DNA of 64,000 bases from Cryobacterium sp. PH31-L1 (GTDB lineage: Bacteria; Actinomycetota; Actinomycetes; Actinomycetales; Microbacteriaceae), in contig NZ_JASISM010000002.1 in assembly GCF_030063145.1 (NCBI RefSeq), forward strand, positions 434,001-498,000, in the 5' to 3' direction. Shown here one piece after another: positions 36,086 through 45,427 of this stretch (position 1 is its first letter; each line of letters starts with the position of its first letter). Both the position numbers and the translations under genes were made by a program. The notes beneath the pieces are model-generated. The model was not told the origin of the DNA and did not search any database. It saw only the letters and a list, made by a program, of their open reading frames with translations.

Positions 36086-37720
36086 GTGTACGAAGCTGCC
36101 TCACTGGCGCACGGCAACACGAAGGTGATAGCCGGTCGGCGCTGGGACGTGAAACCTCGTTCAGTATTCTGGATTGCCTTCCTGATCTTGGCTGCGCTGT
36201 CAACCTTGTGGTCGTTGGCGAGCCCGATCTTTTCGGTACCCGACGAAAACGCGCATGCGACCAAGGCCATCGCGCAGGTGCATGGGCAGGTCATTGGCTA
36301 TCAAGTGCCTGGGATTCGCCACACCGTAGTTGACCTCCCGGCCGAGTATACGTACGCGGCACATATTTTGTGTTTTGCGTTTCATCCCAATCAGCCGGCG
36401 AACTGCGGGGTCGAACTTGGCGACGAGGGCGGAACCAACTGGTTCAATACGTGGGTCGGTGCCTACGATCCGCTGTACTACTACGCAGTGGGTTGGCCGA
36501 GCCTGATTCTTGACGGGTCAGCAGGCATCTACGGCATGCGTATCGTGAGCGGGTTGCTCGCGGCCGTCTTCGTTGCCTGGGGCTTTCAAGCTGCAATGTC
36601 CGCGCGCAGATCGCGGTGGATGCCACTGGGCCTGGCGTTTGTGGCAGCGCCAATGGTTGTCTATTTCTTCGGCTCAGTAAACCCGAATGGCATAGAAATC
36701 GCCTCGGCCGTGGCCCTGTGGGCGGCGCTGCCACGTTTGCTTGAACAGTTCGACTCCCGAAAAGTCGCGGCAGAACTATCCCTACTTCCACGTTGGCATC
36801 TCTGGACGATCGTTGCCATCGCCTCCGTGACACTTGCGACCGCTCGAGCAACGGGCCCACTGTGGTTAGTTATCGTGGTCGGGATTTGCTTCATTGCCAC
36901 CGGCTGGATTCCCGTTAAGTCGCTGTTCACGACTGCTCGGTCATATGTTCCCCTCGGCACAATTGCGGCCGGCGGTATTTTTTCGATTTTGTGGACTCTG
37001 AGTGGCGGCAGCCTTTCCAATCAGGCTGAAAAGTCTGACGCTCCATTGGTAGGGGCGTCGTTTCTTGAGGGTTTTGTTCACGTGCTTCGCACGACCCCGG
37101 CGTTTGTTCAACAGGCTATTGGGTACTTTGGCTGGTTCGACACCCCACTGCCGACGGCTGCTTACTGGCTGTTTGTTATACCGGTCGGCATTCTGATCGT
37201 GCTCGCCTTCACCGCTTCCAAGCGGCGGGGCCTGGTCACGATCGCAGTAGTTACGACCGCTGCCGTGTTCGTGCCTGCCCTGGTGCAGGGTTACAGCGTG
37301 AGCCAGACCGGCATTATTTGGCAGGGGCGATATGGCCTCTTTCTCTACCTCGGAGTGACGATTCTGGCCGCCTGGCTGCTTTCTGCCAAACAGGGCAACC
37401 GCGTGGCGTTCCTGTCGACACGAGTGACCTGGATCAGCTCAACGATGATCGCGGCCTATGGGCTTCTTGCTTTCGTTGTGGTGATGTGGCGTTACGTAGT
37501 TGGCAGCGGTGAGCCGATCAGCGAGATGTGGAAGAACCCAGCCTGGCAACCGCCGCTCGGCTGGCCGACTTTGGTTGCACTCTATGCTCTGGTGTCGATT
37601 GCGTTCGTTCTTTGCACGGGTTGGCTGGCCGCTCGTGCCGCCCGGCTCGACGATGGCGCTGAGCTGACAGTGAGCAGTGCAGCGGTGGATTCACTGACCG
37701 AGCCCGCTCTTCGTGGCTGA
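36086..37720 (+). CDS. DUF2142 family membrane protein
   Basis: A 544-residue polytopic protein with about 11-13 hydrophobic helices and the family start pattern (WSLASPIFSVPDENAHATKAIAQVHGQ). It is a paralogue of the protein at 26849, sharing the SP-x-x-SxPDDxH/PDENAH block after helix 1, but the two are clearly divergent. GT-C-like fold and polysaccharide context suggest transfer of a sugar from a polyprenyl-phosphate donor outside the membrane. The start is GTG at 36086 after AGAGAG. It overlaps the next GT4 gene by 8 bases. Confidence 0.8.
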   Translation: MYEAASLAHGNTKVIAGRRWDVKPRSVFWIAFLILAALSTLWSLASPIFSVPDENAHATKAIAQVHGQVIGYQVPGIRHTVVDLPAEYTYAAHILCFAFHPNQPANCGVELGDEGGTNWFNTWVGAYDPLYYYAVGWPSLILDGSAGIYGMRIVSGLLAAVFVAWGFQAAMSARRSRWMPLGLAFVAAPMVVYFFGSVNPNGIEIASAVALWAALPRLLEQFDSRKVAAELSLLPRWHLWTIVAIASVTLATARATGPLWLVIVVGICFIATGWIPVKSLFTTARSYVPLGTIAAGGIFSILWTLSGGSLSNQAEKSDAPLVGASFLEGFVHVLRTTPAFVQQAIGYFGWFDTPLPTAAYWLFVIPVGILIVLAFTASKRRGLVTIAVVTTAAVFVPALVQGYSVSQTGIIWQGRYGLFLYLGVTILAAWLLSAKQGNRVAFLSTRVTWISSTMIAAYGLLAFVVVMWRYVVGSGEPISEMWKNPAWQPPLGWPTLVALYALVSIAFVLCTGWLAARAARLDDGAELTVSSAAVDSLTEPALRG

Positions 37721-38873
37721 ACCACGCGTCGCGATCGCCTACGATTGCTTCTTTCCGATCAATTCGGGAGGCGGCGAACGGGTCTATCGGCGTATGGCCG
37801 AGTTGCTCGCGGAACGAGGCAGCAGCGTTGACTATGTGACGCGCACCCAGTGGAATGGCCCAGCCCCTGAGGCAACTTTTACTGTCGTTCCGGTCTGGCG
37901 CGGCGCGATTTACGACAGCGCGGGCACGCGCACACCGGTCGGCGCCGTGAAGTTCGCGCTATCGCTCTTTCACCACTTTCGAGCCCACCGCGACACTTAC
38001 GACCTTGTCATCGTCAGTGCTTTGCCTGTGCTCAACGTCTTCGCGGTGCAGCTGGCGCTGGCTGGGAGTAAGGCCTACGTCGTGACCGACTGGCTCGAGG
38101 TGTGGGGCTGGCGCCAGTGGCGCTCCTACTCCGGGGCGTTCATGGGCACCGTCGCGACAACACTACAGTTCGTCGCGATTCGCCTGGGCAACCTGCACAG
38201 TGTCAACAGCCACTTCACCGGCTCGCGCATTCGCCGCTATCGACGAAGAGCCAGTCCCGTCACCCTGGGGCTCATCGACCTGGTCGGTGCCGCACCCGAT
38301 GCGACGACAGCACGAGGCGACGAACCGTATCTTATTTTCATCGGCCGCCACATCGCTGACAAGCGATTGATCGACCTGTTGCCCGCCCTGCGTGAGGCGC
38401 GCACGCAAATCAACAATCTGCGCCTGGTCATCGTGGGTTCCGGGCCGGAAACGTCGGCGGTGGCCGCGCGCATCACTGAGCTGGGGCTCAACGACGCTGT
38501 CACGCTCGCCGGCCGGGTCAGCGACGACGCATTGCACACCCTACTGGCTGGCGCCCGAGCATTGGTCAACCCGTCACGCCGCGAGGGCTTTGGGCTGGTC
38601 GTCGCCGAGGCCGCTGCGGTGGCAACCCCGAGCGTGGTGGTTGCCGGCCCCGACAACGCGGCGGCCGAGCTGGTTCACAACGGTGTCAATGGTTTCGTCG
38701 CAACGTCGGTCCGGCCGCGGGAACTCGCGGCCGCGATTGTGACGGTCGTGACTGCCGGTGAGGAATTGCGGAACTCGACGCAGGCCTGGTTTGAGCACGA
38801 ACGGTTGACTGGCGGTCTCGCTCGCTCGATCGACCAGATTCTGCAGGCTTACCGTTCGGCCAAGAGCTGCTGA
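37713..38873 (+). CDS. GT4-family glycosyltransferase
   Basis: A 386-residue GT-B enzyme starting at GTG 37713. The first strand and glycine loop read VAIAYDCFFPINSGGGERVYRRM; the nucleotide-sugar site is in SRREGFGLVVAEAAAVATPSVV near 289-310 with the EX7E pattern, and IFIGRHIADKRLIDLLPAL marks the linker strand. Its 3' end overlaps the convergent GT4 gene by 25 bases, where the island's plus-strand run ends. Sugar specificity is unknown. Confidence 0.87.
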   Translation: MAEPRVAIAYDCFFPINSGGGERVYRRMAELLAERGSSVDYVTRTQWNGPAPEATFTVVPVWRGAIYDSAGTRTPVGAVKFALSLFHHFRAHRDTYDLVIVSALPVLNVFAVQLALAGSKAYVVTDWLEVWGWRQWRSYSGAFMGTVATTLQFVAIRLGNLHSVNSHFTGSRIRRYRRRASPVTLGLIDLVGAAPDATTARGDEPYLIFIGRHIADKRLIDLLPALREARTQINNLRLVIVGSGPETSAVAARITELGLNDAVTLAGRVSDDALHTLLAGARALVNPSRREGFGLVVAEAAAVATPSVVVAGPDNAAAELVHNGVNGFVATSVRPRELAAAIVTVVTAGEELRNSTQAWFEHERLTGGLARSIDQILQAYRSAKSC

Positions 38874-39943
38874 AATGACGCGAGCGTCTGTTGCGCCGTG
38901 CGGTCCCAGGTGAATTGCGCAGTTCGCTCAAGCCCCGCCGTCGCCAGGCGCGCCAACCCTTCGGGTGCCGAAAGTAGTCCGGCGATGCTGTCTGCGAGCC
39001 GAGCGGCGTCGTGAGCATCAACGTAGTTGGCCGCATCTCCGGCGACTTCGTGCAGCACCGGAATGTCCGAGCAAAGCACCGGGCAGCCGTGTGCCATTGC
39101 TTCGAGAACGGGCAGGCCGAAGCCCTCGAAGAGAGTCGGGAACACGAAAAGGGTCGAGTCGGCATAGAGTGCATCGAGTTCCTCCGTGGTGAGCCAGCCC
39201 CGCAGTGACACCCACTTCTGGAGCCCGAGGTCGGCCACGAGCGGTGCGAGCGGATCATCGCCGTGGCTGCCGGTGATCACCAAGTGCGGTCGGATGTTTT
39301 CGGGCAGCAGCGCGACCGCCGCGAGTAGTGTCGAGAAGTTTTTGTGCGGCATCCGGTTGCCGACGGCCAGCAGCTGGTCGGTGCGGCGAGTCGTGGCCGT
39401 GGCTGCAGCGCGTGTCTCGCCGGCCAGTGGGATGACGTCGATAGAAGTGCGTTTGATCGGCAGATAGCGGCGGATGTCGGTGCGGGTCGCCTCACTGATC
39501 GTCAGCACGCGGCGAGCGGTACGCGCTCCCAACCGGATGAGCGTGCGAAGGATGAGGGAGTAGGCGCCAGGGACGTATTCCGGATGGCGAAAGGGCAGCA
39601 GGTCGTGAATGGTCATGACGACCGGAACCCGCGAATACAGCGGTCCCAGGTTGGCCGGACAGTGGATGAGGGAGGCACGGCGGCGATGAGCGAACCCGGC
39701 GACGCTGAATAGTTCACCGCGCGCCCACGCCACCCGGTTCTCACCGCTGATGCCGGAGTCGATGACGTCGCCGGGAAACCAGGAGGTGTCGCCGGCAGCG
39801 AGCTCGCTTGATGCCAGTGCGATGAAACGCACCTCGTCACTCTCGCGGGGCATGCGACTATAGACCTCCCGCACATACGACTCCATGCCACCCTTCTTGC
39901 CGGTGAAGAACAGCAGGTCGACCATGATGAGCGGTAGCGGCAT
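38849..39943 (-). CDS. GT4-family glycosyltransferase
   Basis: A 364-residue GT-B enzyme. The ATG at 39943 (MPLPLIMVDLLFFTGKKGG) is preferred to one 51 bases upstream since AAGGA precedes it and the longer form would run into the flippase gene. The loop GKKGGMESYVREVYSRM, the AVGNRMPHKNFSTLLAAV strand and the EX7E site FPTLFEGFGLPVLEAMAHG are typical. It forms a minus-strand unit with the flippase-like and GT2 genes upstream (41959 to 38849). Donor unknown. Confidence 0.87.
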   Translation of the reverse strand: MPLPLIMVDLLFFTGKKGGMESYVREVYSRMPRESDEVRFIALASSELAAGDTSWFPGDVIDSGISGENRVAWARGELFSVAGFAHRRRASLIHCPANLGPLYSRVPVVMTIHDLLPFRHPEYVPGAYSLILRTLIRLGARTARRVLTISEATRTDIRRYLPIKRTSIDVIPLAGETRAAATATTRRTDQLLAVGNRMPHKNFSTLLAAVALLPENIRPHLVITGSHGDDPLAPLVADLGLQKWVSLRGWLTTEELDALYADSTLFVFPTLFEGFGLPVLEAMAHGCPVLCSDIPVLHEVAGDAANYVDAHDAARLADSIAGLLSAPEGLARLATAGLERTAQFTWDRTAQQTLASFQQLLAER

Positions 39944-39947
39944 CGAG

Positions 39948-41090
39948 TTAGTCCTTGGTCGCTTGAGCGGTTCGAGAGCGGCGGGCAGCCTCATAGATCA
40001 CCGCGGAGATCAGCTCGGCAACGAGCATGCCGGCGAAAACCCAGACGATGTTCTGCGTGACGAGACCCAGCCCGGCGAGGGCGAAGGTGATCGCGGCGAC
40101 TATTGCTCGCAGCCCGGTCAGCAGCCGCACCGCGCCCATGCGTCGTAGGGCAGCGAACGGGATCGTCGTGAGAATAGACGTGGCTCGCCAGGCGCAGGCC
40201 ACGGCGAGCGGCAGCGCCGTGCCGCTGAGCGACCAGGCTGACCCGAAGATGAACCCGAATGCACCGGTCGCTTCGAGAAAGCCGAGGGCAACGATGGCGC
40301 CAAGCAGTGCGAGTCCGGAGACCGCGATGTCGAGGCGGGAATGCTCTTTGAGCAGCCTCAGCCGCAAGAAATTCAATGGAATCGCCAGCAACCCCGACAC
40401 CGTCGAAAGGGCCGTGAAGATGATCGCCTGAGCCGGGCCGATGAAAGCCAGAATCATCACGTTTAAGAGCGGGTAGATCACTCCGGTGATGGACGTGTCC
40501 GCAACCACCCAGCCCATCACGACCGGGTCAGGCCGGCTGGACTGGTGCGACACCGGAAGCGACCGCACACAGGTGGCGAGGGCGATTCCGACGACCAGCG
40601 GAATCATTCCCCAGGTCTGTGCCGTGAAGGCCACGAGTACTCCGGCCAGTGCGCCAGAGCCGACCAGAACGGATGCCCAGATTTCGCGAGTGTCGAGGCG
40701 CTCGGCAACCGAGACGCCACGGCCGACCTCGAGGGAGGCCAAGAGAATCGGGAGGGCAACGCACAACACGACGGCACTGCTGGAGTTGAACCCCACCACG
40801 ATGGCCGTCAACACCGAAAGCGCGGCCAGCCATAGCGGAAAGGTCACGCGTCGGGCCGTTGCGGCCGAGCTAAGTCGTGATTCGACCACGACCGCGAAGG
40901 TCAACTGACCGACGAAGGTGGAAAGCGTCACAGCGACGGCAATGGCGCCCTGTTCGTCCAGAGTGAATTGGCGAGCAGCGATGGCGACCGTCGCGGCCGG
41001 AATGACGGCCAAGGAGACGCCCCCGAGCAGGGTGATGAGCGACATTGCAGCGCCGCGGAGCCGAATTTGCGGGGGCAGGGAGATGCTCAT
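39948..41090 (-). CDS. Flippase-like polytopic membrane protein
   Basis: A 380-residue protein with about 10-12 hydrophobic segments. The start at 41090 (MSISLPPQIRLRG) overlaps the upstream GT2 stop by 4 bases; the frame is open further upstream but overlaps that GT2 gene. The first helix and the following RQFTLDEQGAIAVAVTL match the start of oligosaccharide flippase-superfamily proteins. It resembles the plus-strand protein at 30788 in overall organisation. It probably moves a lipid-linked repeat unit for the GT2/GT4 enzymes beside it. Confidence 0.72.
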   Translation of the reverse strand: MSISLPPQIRLRGAAMSLITLLGGVSLAVIPAATVAIAARQFTLDEQGAIAVAVTLSTFVGQLTFAVVVESRLSSAATARRVTFPLWLAALSVLTAIVVGFNSSSAVVLCVALPILLASLEVGRGVSVAERLDTREIWASVLVGSGALAGVLVAFTAQTWGMIPLVVGIALATCVRSLPVSHQSSRPDPVVMGWVVADTSITGVIYPLLNVMILAFIGPAQAIIFTALSTVSGLLAIPLNFLRLRLLKEHSRLDIAVSGLALLGAIVALGFLEATGAFGFIFGSAWSLSGTALPLAVACAWRATSILTTIPFAALRRMGAVRLLTGLRAIVAAITFALAGLGLVTQNIVWVFAGMLVAELISAVIYEAARRSRTAQATKD

Positions 41091-41959
41091 CGGTCGACCG
41101 CCGTTGTCGCGGTCTTGCCGAAGCAGCGACCGGTGAGGCCCTCGAACCGTCCCACGAAGACCCACCAGCCATCCGCTATGTGAAATGATGACCGATTTCG
41201 CGCGCCGAAAAGCAGCCCCCCGGCCAGCGCCGCTGCTCGCCAGTACAGCGGGTAATGCCAAACGCTGAGCAGGCGACCGAATCCGCGGGCATAGGTGCGT
41301 AACTTGCGTCGACGCTGGCTGTTGGAGAGCCCGTGCGGGTCGGAGATGCCGCCGATTGCGATGTCGGCCGGCAACCACACAAAGGAATCGGCCTGGCCGG
41401 CTTGTATCAGGCGCAGCAGAAGATCCGTAGCCTCGCCTGACTGCCACGGCGTCGAGGCTCCGCTACCGATCGACTCCGTGAACCCGCCCAGCGCGGTGAA
41501 CACGCTGCGGCGCATGACCAGGCCCATCTCGATGACGGTCCAGATGTTCCAGCGGTCTAGAGGCTGTCCCGAAGCCGGGAGGTGAAATTTCGGGCCATTC
41601 TCGTCCGTGACGGTGAGTGCGCCGGCGCTTGCCTCGCTCGGCGTGGAGCGTATACCGGCGATCGTGCCGGGAGGAAACCAGGTCGTGTCGTTCGGAAAGT
41701 GGAGGAGGTAGTTCTCACCGGCCGGGAGCGCCTCGGCACCAGCATTGCGGCCCCGCGAGGCGCCCAGCGCTGACGTGGTCACGACGATGTCGCAACCGAT
41801 GGCGCTGAAATCCTTGACGAGAGTTTCGACCGCTTCCAGATTGCGCTGTGCGACGATAACGATGGCGTCTTCGGCGACGACCTGGCCCTCGAGCGACTGG
41901 AGGAGTCGGCGCAAACCCTGCTCGCGTCCGAGCGTGGTGATGACGAGGCCAATGTTCAT
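41087..41959 (-). CDS. GT2-family glycosyltransferase
   Basis: A 290-residue GT-A protein beginning MNIGLVITTLGREQGLRRLL. It has the SRGRNAGAEAL helix near 88, the LHFPNDTTWF motif (a DxD variant, ND) near 108 and a C-terminal acceptor motif FTESIGSGASTPWQSGEATDLLLRL. It is the first gene of the minus-strand unit and divergent from the GT2 at 42021, with a 61-base gap that has a small inverted repeat (ACGAT-TG-ATCGT). Donor unknown. Confidence 0.82.
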   Translation of the reverse strand: MNIGLVITTLGREQGLRRLLQSLEGQVVAEDAIVIVAQRNLEAVETLVKDFSAIGCDIVVTTSALGASRGRNAGAEALPAGENYLLHFPNDTTWFPPGTIAGIRSTPSEASAGALTVTDENGPKFHLPASGQPLDRWNIWTVIEMGLVMRRSVFTALGGFTESIGSGASTPWQSGEATDLLLRLIQAGQADSFVWLPADIAIGGISDPHGLSNSQRRRKLRTYARGFGRLLSVWHYPLYWRAAALAGGLLFGARNRSSFHIADGWWVFVGRFEGLTGRCFGKTATTAVDR

Positions 41960-42020
41960 AGTGCACTAAGTCTGTACGATTGATCGTGCACCGCAGAACA
42001 TAGACAGGATCAATACCCAC

Positions 42021-43190
42021 ATGCAGCAAACTTCGGCGATCGAACTGACGATCCTCATGCCTTGTCTGAACGAAGCTGAAACGCTGGCGGTGTGTGTCAA
42101 CAAGGCCCTCGGCTATCTCGAGCGCAGTGGTGTGGTCGGCGAAGTGCTAATTGCCGACAACGGCAGCACCGATGGCTCACAGCAGATCGCCGAATCACTC
42201 GGCGCGCGCGTTGTCGCTATCGCTGAGAAGGGCTACGGAAGCGCCCTCAACGGAGGCATTGAGCATGCCCGCGGCACCTACGTGATCATGGGCGATGCCG
42301 ACGACAGTTACGACTTCAGCAGCCTCGACGGCTTTGTTGAGCGACTTCGTGCCGGCGACGAACTCGTTATGGGTAACCGATTTCGCGGAGGAATTGCCCC
42401 GGGCGCCATGCCGCCGCTGCACAAATACCTGGGAAACCCGGTCTTATCGTGGATCGGGCGTAGCCTCTTTCGTTCACCGATCAAGGACTTTCACTGTGGC
42501 CTGCGCGGATTCAACCGGCAGTCCATGCTCGACCTGCACCTGCAGACCACCGGTATGGAATTCGCGAGCGAAATGGTCGTCAAATCCACCCTCGGCGGCT
42601 CGCGCGTTAGCGAAGTGCCCACCACGCTCGCGAAAGACGGACGCAGCCGACCGCCGCACCTGCGCAGCTGGCGCGACGGATGGCGTCACCTGCGGTTTCT
42701 GCTCATCTTCAGCCCGCGCTGGCTCTTTCTGATTCCCGGCACTGCGGCTTTTGTGCTCGGATTTGTTGGCGTCATGCTGCTGGGCTTCGGACCGATCGTC
42801 TTTGGCCGTATTGGCTTCACCTACTCCAGCCAGCTGTACCTTGCCGCCCTCACCGTGGTCGGGTATCAATCGGTGCTGTTCGCCATTCTCACGAAAATCT
42901 ATGCGCAGCAGGAAGGTTTTCGCATACCGCGAAGCCGCAGCTTTGACCGCCTGCAGAAACGCATCAGCCTGGAAAGCGGCGCCATCGTCGGCCTCTTGCT
43001 CTTTCTTATCGGCCTTGGCGTTGCGGTCGGACAGTTCATCGGTTGGGCCTCGAACGACTTTGGGCCCCTTGAGGCTGGAGCCACCCTGCGCGCGGCGATT
43101 CCGGCTGCGCTGCTCATGATGCTCGGTTCGCAGACCATCATGGCCGGCATGTTCCTCGGTGTGCTGTCGGTCGGCGTGAAGCGCCGTTAA
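42021..43190 (+). CDS. Polyprenyl-phosphate glycosyltransferase (GT2 with membrane domain)
   Basis: A 389-residue protein. The N-terminal GT2 domain has LMPCLNEAETLAVCV, LIADNGSTDGS, EKGYGSALNGGI and the GDADDSYDF metal-binding motif (about 92-100), then GNRFRGGI and DFHCGLRGF. The last 150 residues contain four hydrophobic helices. This is the layout of enzymes that load a hexose onto undecaprenyl- or decaprenyl-phosphate. It could supply the donor for the DUF2142 GT-C proteins or for chain decoration. It precedes another GT2 gene by two bases. Confidence 0.86.
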   Translation: MQQTSAIELTILMPCLNEAETLAVCVNKALGYLERSGVVGEVLIADNGSTDGSQQIAESLGARVVAIAEKGYGSALNGGIEHARGTYVIMGDADDSYDFSSLDGFVERLRAGDELVMGNRFRGGIAPGAMPPLHKYLGNPVLSWIGRSLFRSPIKDFHCGLRGFNRQSMLDLHLQTTGMEFASEMVVKSTLGGSRVSEVPTTLAKDGRSRPPHLRSWRDGWRHLRFLLIFSPRWLFLIPGTAAFVLGFVGVMLLGFGPIVFGRIGFTYSSQLYLAALTVVGYQSVLFAILTKIYAQQEGFRIPRSRSFDRLQKRISLESGAIVGLLLFLIGLGVAVGQFIGWASNDFGPLEAGATLRAAIPAALLMMLGSQTIMAGMFLGVLSVGVKRR

Positions 43191-43192
43191 CC

Positions 43193-44179
43193 ATGAGTGT
43201 GTCTGTTGCCCTGTGCACCTACGACGGTGCCGCCTATCTCGCTGAGCAGCTGGGCAGCATCCTCAACCAATCGGTGCTGCCGGGGCAGATCGTTGTCTCC
43301 GACGATGGGTCGACCGACGCCTCGCTCGCCATCGCCCGACGCGTCGTCTCCGACTGGCTTAGCGAGAACCCGAGTTCAGCGCTCGAGCTGATCGTGCTCG
43401 AGAACCCGAGCGCGCTCGGGGTAACGGCGAACTTTGAGCAGGCGCTCACGGTGTGCACCGGCGACCTCATTGCGCTGTGCGACCAGGACGACATCTGGTT
43501 GCCCCAACGCCTTGAGCGCATGACCGCCGAATTCGCTCGTCGGCCCAGCCTGTTACTGCTGCACGGCGAAGCTCGTCTCGTCGACGCTGTCGGTACCCCG
43601 CTCGGGCTGACTCTGCTGCAGACGCTTGGTGTGTCAGAGGCTGACCGCGCTGCCGTGCATGAGGGGCGTGCTCTTGATGCCCTGCTTCGGCGCAACATCG
43701 TCACCGGCGCGACCATGATGATGCGGCGCGAGCTCGTGGCGGCCGCGACGCCGTTTCCGGCCGCTTGGGTGCACGATGAGTGGCTGGCTATGGTCGCTGC
43801 TGCAACCGGCCTGGTGGACCTGATCGACGAGTCGCTCACCGACTACCGGCAGCACGGTAGTAATCAGATCGGTGTGACCACGCTGGACGCCTCCGGCAAG
43901 CTCGGGCGGTTGCGGGCTCCGCGCACCGCTCGCAACGCACGCCTGCTGTCGCGCGCCGAAGCGCTGCAGCAACGGGCGTCGGGGTTTGAGCCGGCGGCAT
44001 CCGCTGCGGTCGTGGCGCTTTTCGATGCGAAACTGGCACATGAGCGACGGCGCAGCGCACTTTCACCGCACCGGATGCTGCGGGTTGCGCCGATTGTGGG
44101 CGCCTGGCGCCGCGGCGACTACACCCGGTTCGGCCTCGGACTGCAAGACGTACTGCGCGATTTGGTGCAGCCCGTCTGA
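43193..44179 (+). CDS. GT2 rhamnosyltransferase-like protein
   Basis: A 328-residue GT-A protein beginning SVALCTYDGAAYLAEQLGSIL, with VSDDGSTD, NFEQALTVCTGDLIALCDQDDIW (CDQDDIW as DxD motif) and VHDEWLAM as catalytic-base motif, a set typical of RfbF-like rhamnosyltransferases. The C-terminal tail is basic. It is the last gene before GC content and the GCGGATGC word return to flank level, so it lies at or near the right border of the island. Confidence 0.84.
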   Translation: MSVSVALCTYDGAAYLAEQLGSILNQSVLPGQIVVSDDGSTDASLAIARRVVSDWLSENPSSALELIVLENPSALGVTANFEQALTVCTGDLIALCDQDDIWLPQRLERMTAEFARRPSLLLLHGEARLVDAVGTPLGLTLLQTLGVSEADRAAVHEGRALDALLRRNIVTGATMMMRRELVAAATPFPAAWVHDEWLAMVAAATGLVDLIDESLTDYRQHGSNQIGVTTLDASGKLGRLRAPRTARNARLLSRAEALQQRASGFEPAASAAVVALFDAKLAHERRRSALSPHRMLRVAPIVGAWRRGDYTRFGLGLQDVLRDLVQPV

Positions 44180-44298
44180 GCCCTGGCCCCATCTGGCTGA
44201 CGGCATCCGCTGTTCTGGTGGCGCGTACTCGTCGATGGGTTGCGGAATGCGCTGGTGAAGGGCGACAACGTGTATGGCTGCACCCTACTGAGCATCCG

Positions 44299-44700
44299 CT
44301 AGCTTCTTCCGGGGGTTCGTACGCGCAGGCCGACGGCCTCTGCTGCCACCTGCTGGCGAGCGTCGTACGTGATGAAGTCATTGGCCGAGGCTTGGAGGGC
44401 TGCGGCGATGTGGAGGGCGTCCAGACTCCGCAGGCTGGCGCCGGTGATGAGCCCGGCTTCGCGGAAGACGCTGCGGTCCATGTCCAAAAGGCTCAACCGT
44501 GACAGCACGTCAGTGACCGCGGTTTGTGATATTCCTATTCGCGTGGCCATGCGCCGCAATTCGGTTTCCAGCAGACATGCCGAGACGAGATCGGCGTCCC
44601 CGGCCGCGACCCTGTTGTCTAGATGCGCCCGGAGCGCTTGGCTCTCTGGTTCGTCGGCGAGCAGCTTGGCGACGGCAGAGGTATCCAGGTAGGTGATCAA
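44299..44700 (-). CDS. vapC: PIN-domain toxin, VapC type
   Basis: A 133-residue PIN protein with D6 (YLDTSAVAKLL), E45 (LETELRR), D94 (SLDALHIAAAL) and D113 (TYDARQQ). These are the four acidic positions of the family. It overlaps its antitoxin by 4 bases. It is not closely similar by eye to the PIN protein at 10178, so the two modules are probably independent acquisitions. Confidence 0.88.
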   Translation of the reverse strand: MITYLDTSAVAKLLADEPESQALRAHLDNRVAAGDADLVSACLLETELRRMATRIGISQTAVTDVLSRLSLLDMDRSVFREAGLITGASLRSLDALHIAAALQASANDFITYDARQQVAAEAVGLRVRTPGRS

Positions 44701-44948
44701 CGCTCGGCGCGCAGGTCGTGCAGTGCAGACTCGGTGCTCTCCGCAGCAGTGAAGAGTGGCAGGTCTGAAAACCCTCCGCGGATCAGGGGCGGTTGGTGCC
44801 GAATACCGCCGAGCGGTGCGATGGGCGGTGGGGACAGTACGGCGACGACCTCGCCGTGATTGGTGATCTGGAGAGTCTCGCCATCCCGAACGGCGCGGAG
44901 CACCTCAGCGCTGTTGTTGCGTAGGTCACGATGAGCGATTGTTCGCAT
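44697..44948 (-). CDS. vapB: Phd/YefM-type antitoxin (VapB role)
   Basis: An 83-residue antitoxin; the ATG at 44948 starts the conserved core MRTIAHRDLRNNSAEVLRAV with TLQITNHGEVVAVLSP. The frame is open far upstream but that DNA is repeat-like and no core homology lies there. The C-terminal half (SDLPLFTAAESTESALHDLR) is the expected toxin-binding part. Paired with the PIN toxin downstream. Confidence 0.86.
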   Translation of the reverse strand: MRTIAHRDLRNNSAEVLRAVRDGETLQITNHGEVVAVLSPPPIAPLGGIRHQPPLIRGGFSDLPLFTAAESTESALHDLRAER

Positions 44949-45427
44949 GCCGCGAGTGTAGCAAACGTAGCAGCGGGGAACTAGGGGGCGAGGCTGCCTG
45001 CGCTCACGAGGCGTCGGGGCCGGGCGAGTGGGGTAGGCTACTGCGCCCGGTGAGGCCCTGCGCGGCCTTGACCGAGCGGTCGGGAGCTCGTCGCGGACCG
45101 CTTTCGCGAGGCGCGCGGAACTCGGGCGCACTGGCGCAGGTCCAGCGTGGCGGGGTGCGCTGGAGTTGTGGCCAGGCCGGAACGCCCGCGTACTGGCGCA
45201 GCTCCCGCGCTGGGCGATTGGCTGGCAGAGCTTTGGGAGCGCAGCTCCCGCGTTCTGGCGCAGTTCCCGCGCACTGTGGCCCGGCTTCGGGACGCCGGGC
45301 CACGGCAATCCCCGCGAAGTCGCGCAAGTCCCGCGCAGCGGCGCAGTCCCCGCGTAGGTGGGCCCGATGACAGACGGCCTGCGCGCCACGCGGCCAACTC
45401 AGGGTCCGGGAACCGCCAGGTCGACCG
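44949..45427. other. Gene-free, GC-rich repeat-bearing gap
   Basis: About 480 bases with no credible gene between the antitoxin start and the end of the first ligase-family gene. It contains the 84-bp element at 45126-45209 and several looser copies of a GGCGCAGYTCCCGCG-like unit from 45180 to 45350. Six-frame openness here comes from high GC and is not taken as coding. Confidence 0.6.
45126..45209. repeat. 84-bp intergenic repeat, family R3, copy 1
   Basis: Shares about 75 of 84 positions with 53427-53510, starting GCGCACTGGCGCA and containing GGCCAGGCCGGAAC. Further short GCGCAG-TCCCGCG units follow it up to about 45350. Counted by eye. Confidence 0.7.

Noticed and set aside
45126-45350. 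CRISPR-like spacing of GCGCAG-TCCCGCG units
   Set aside because: Units are irregular in length and spacing, without constant direct repeats or unique spacers, and there are no cas genes.
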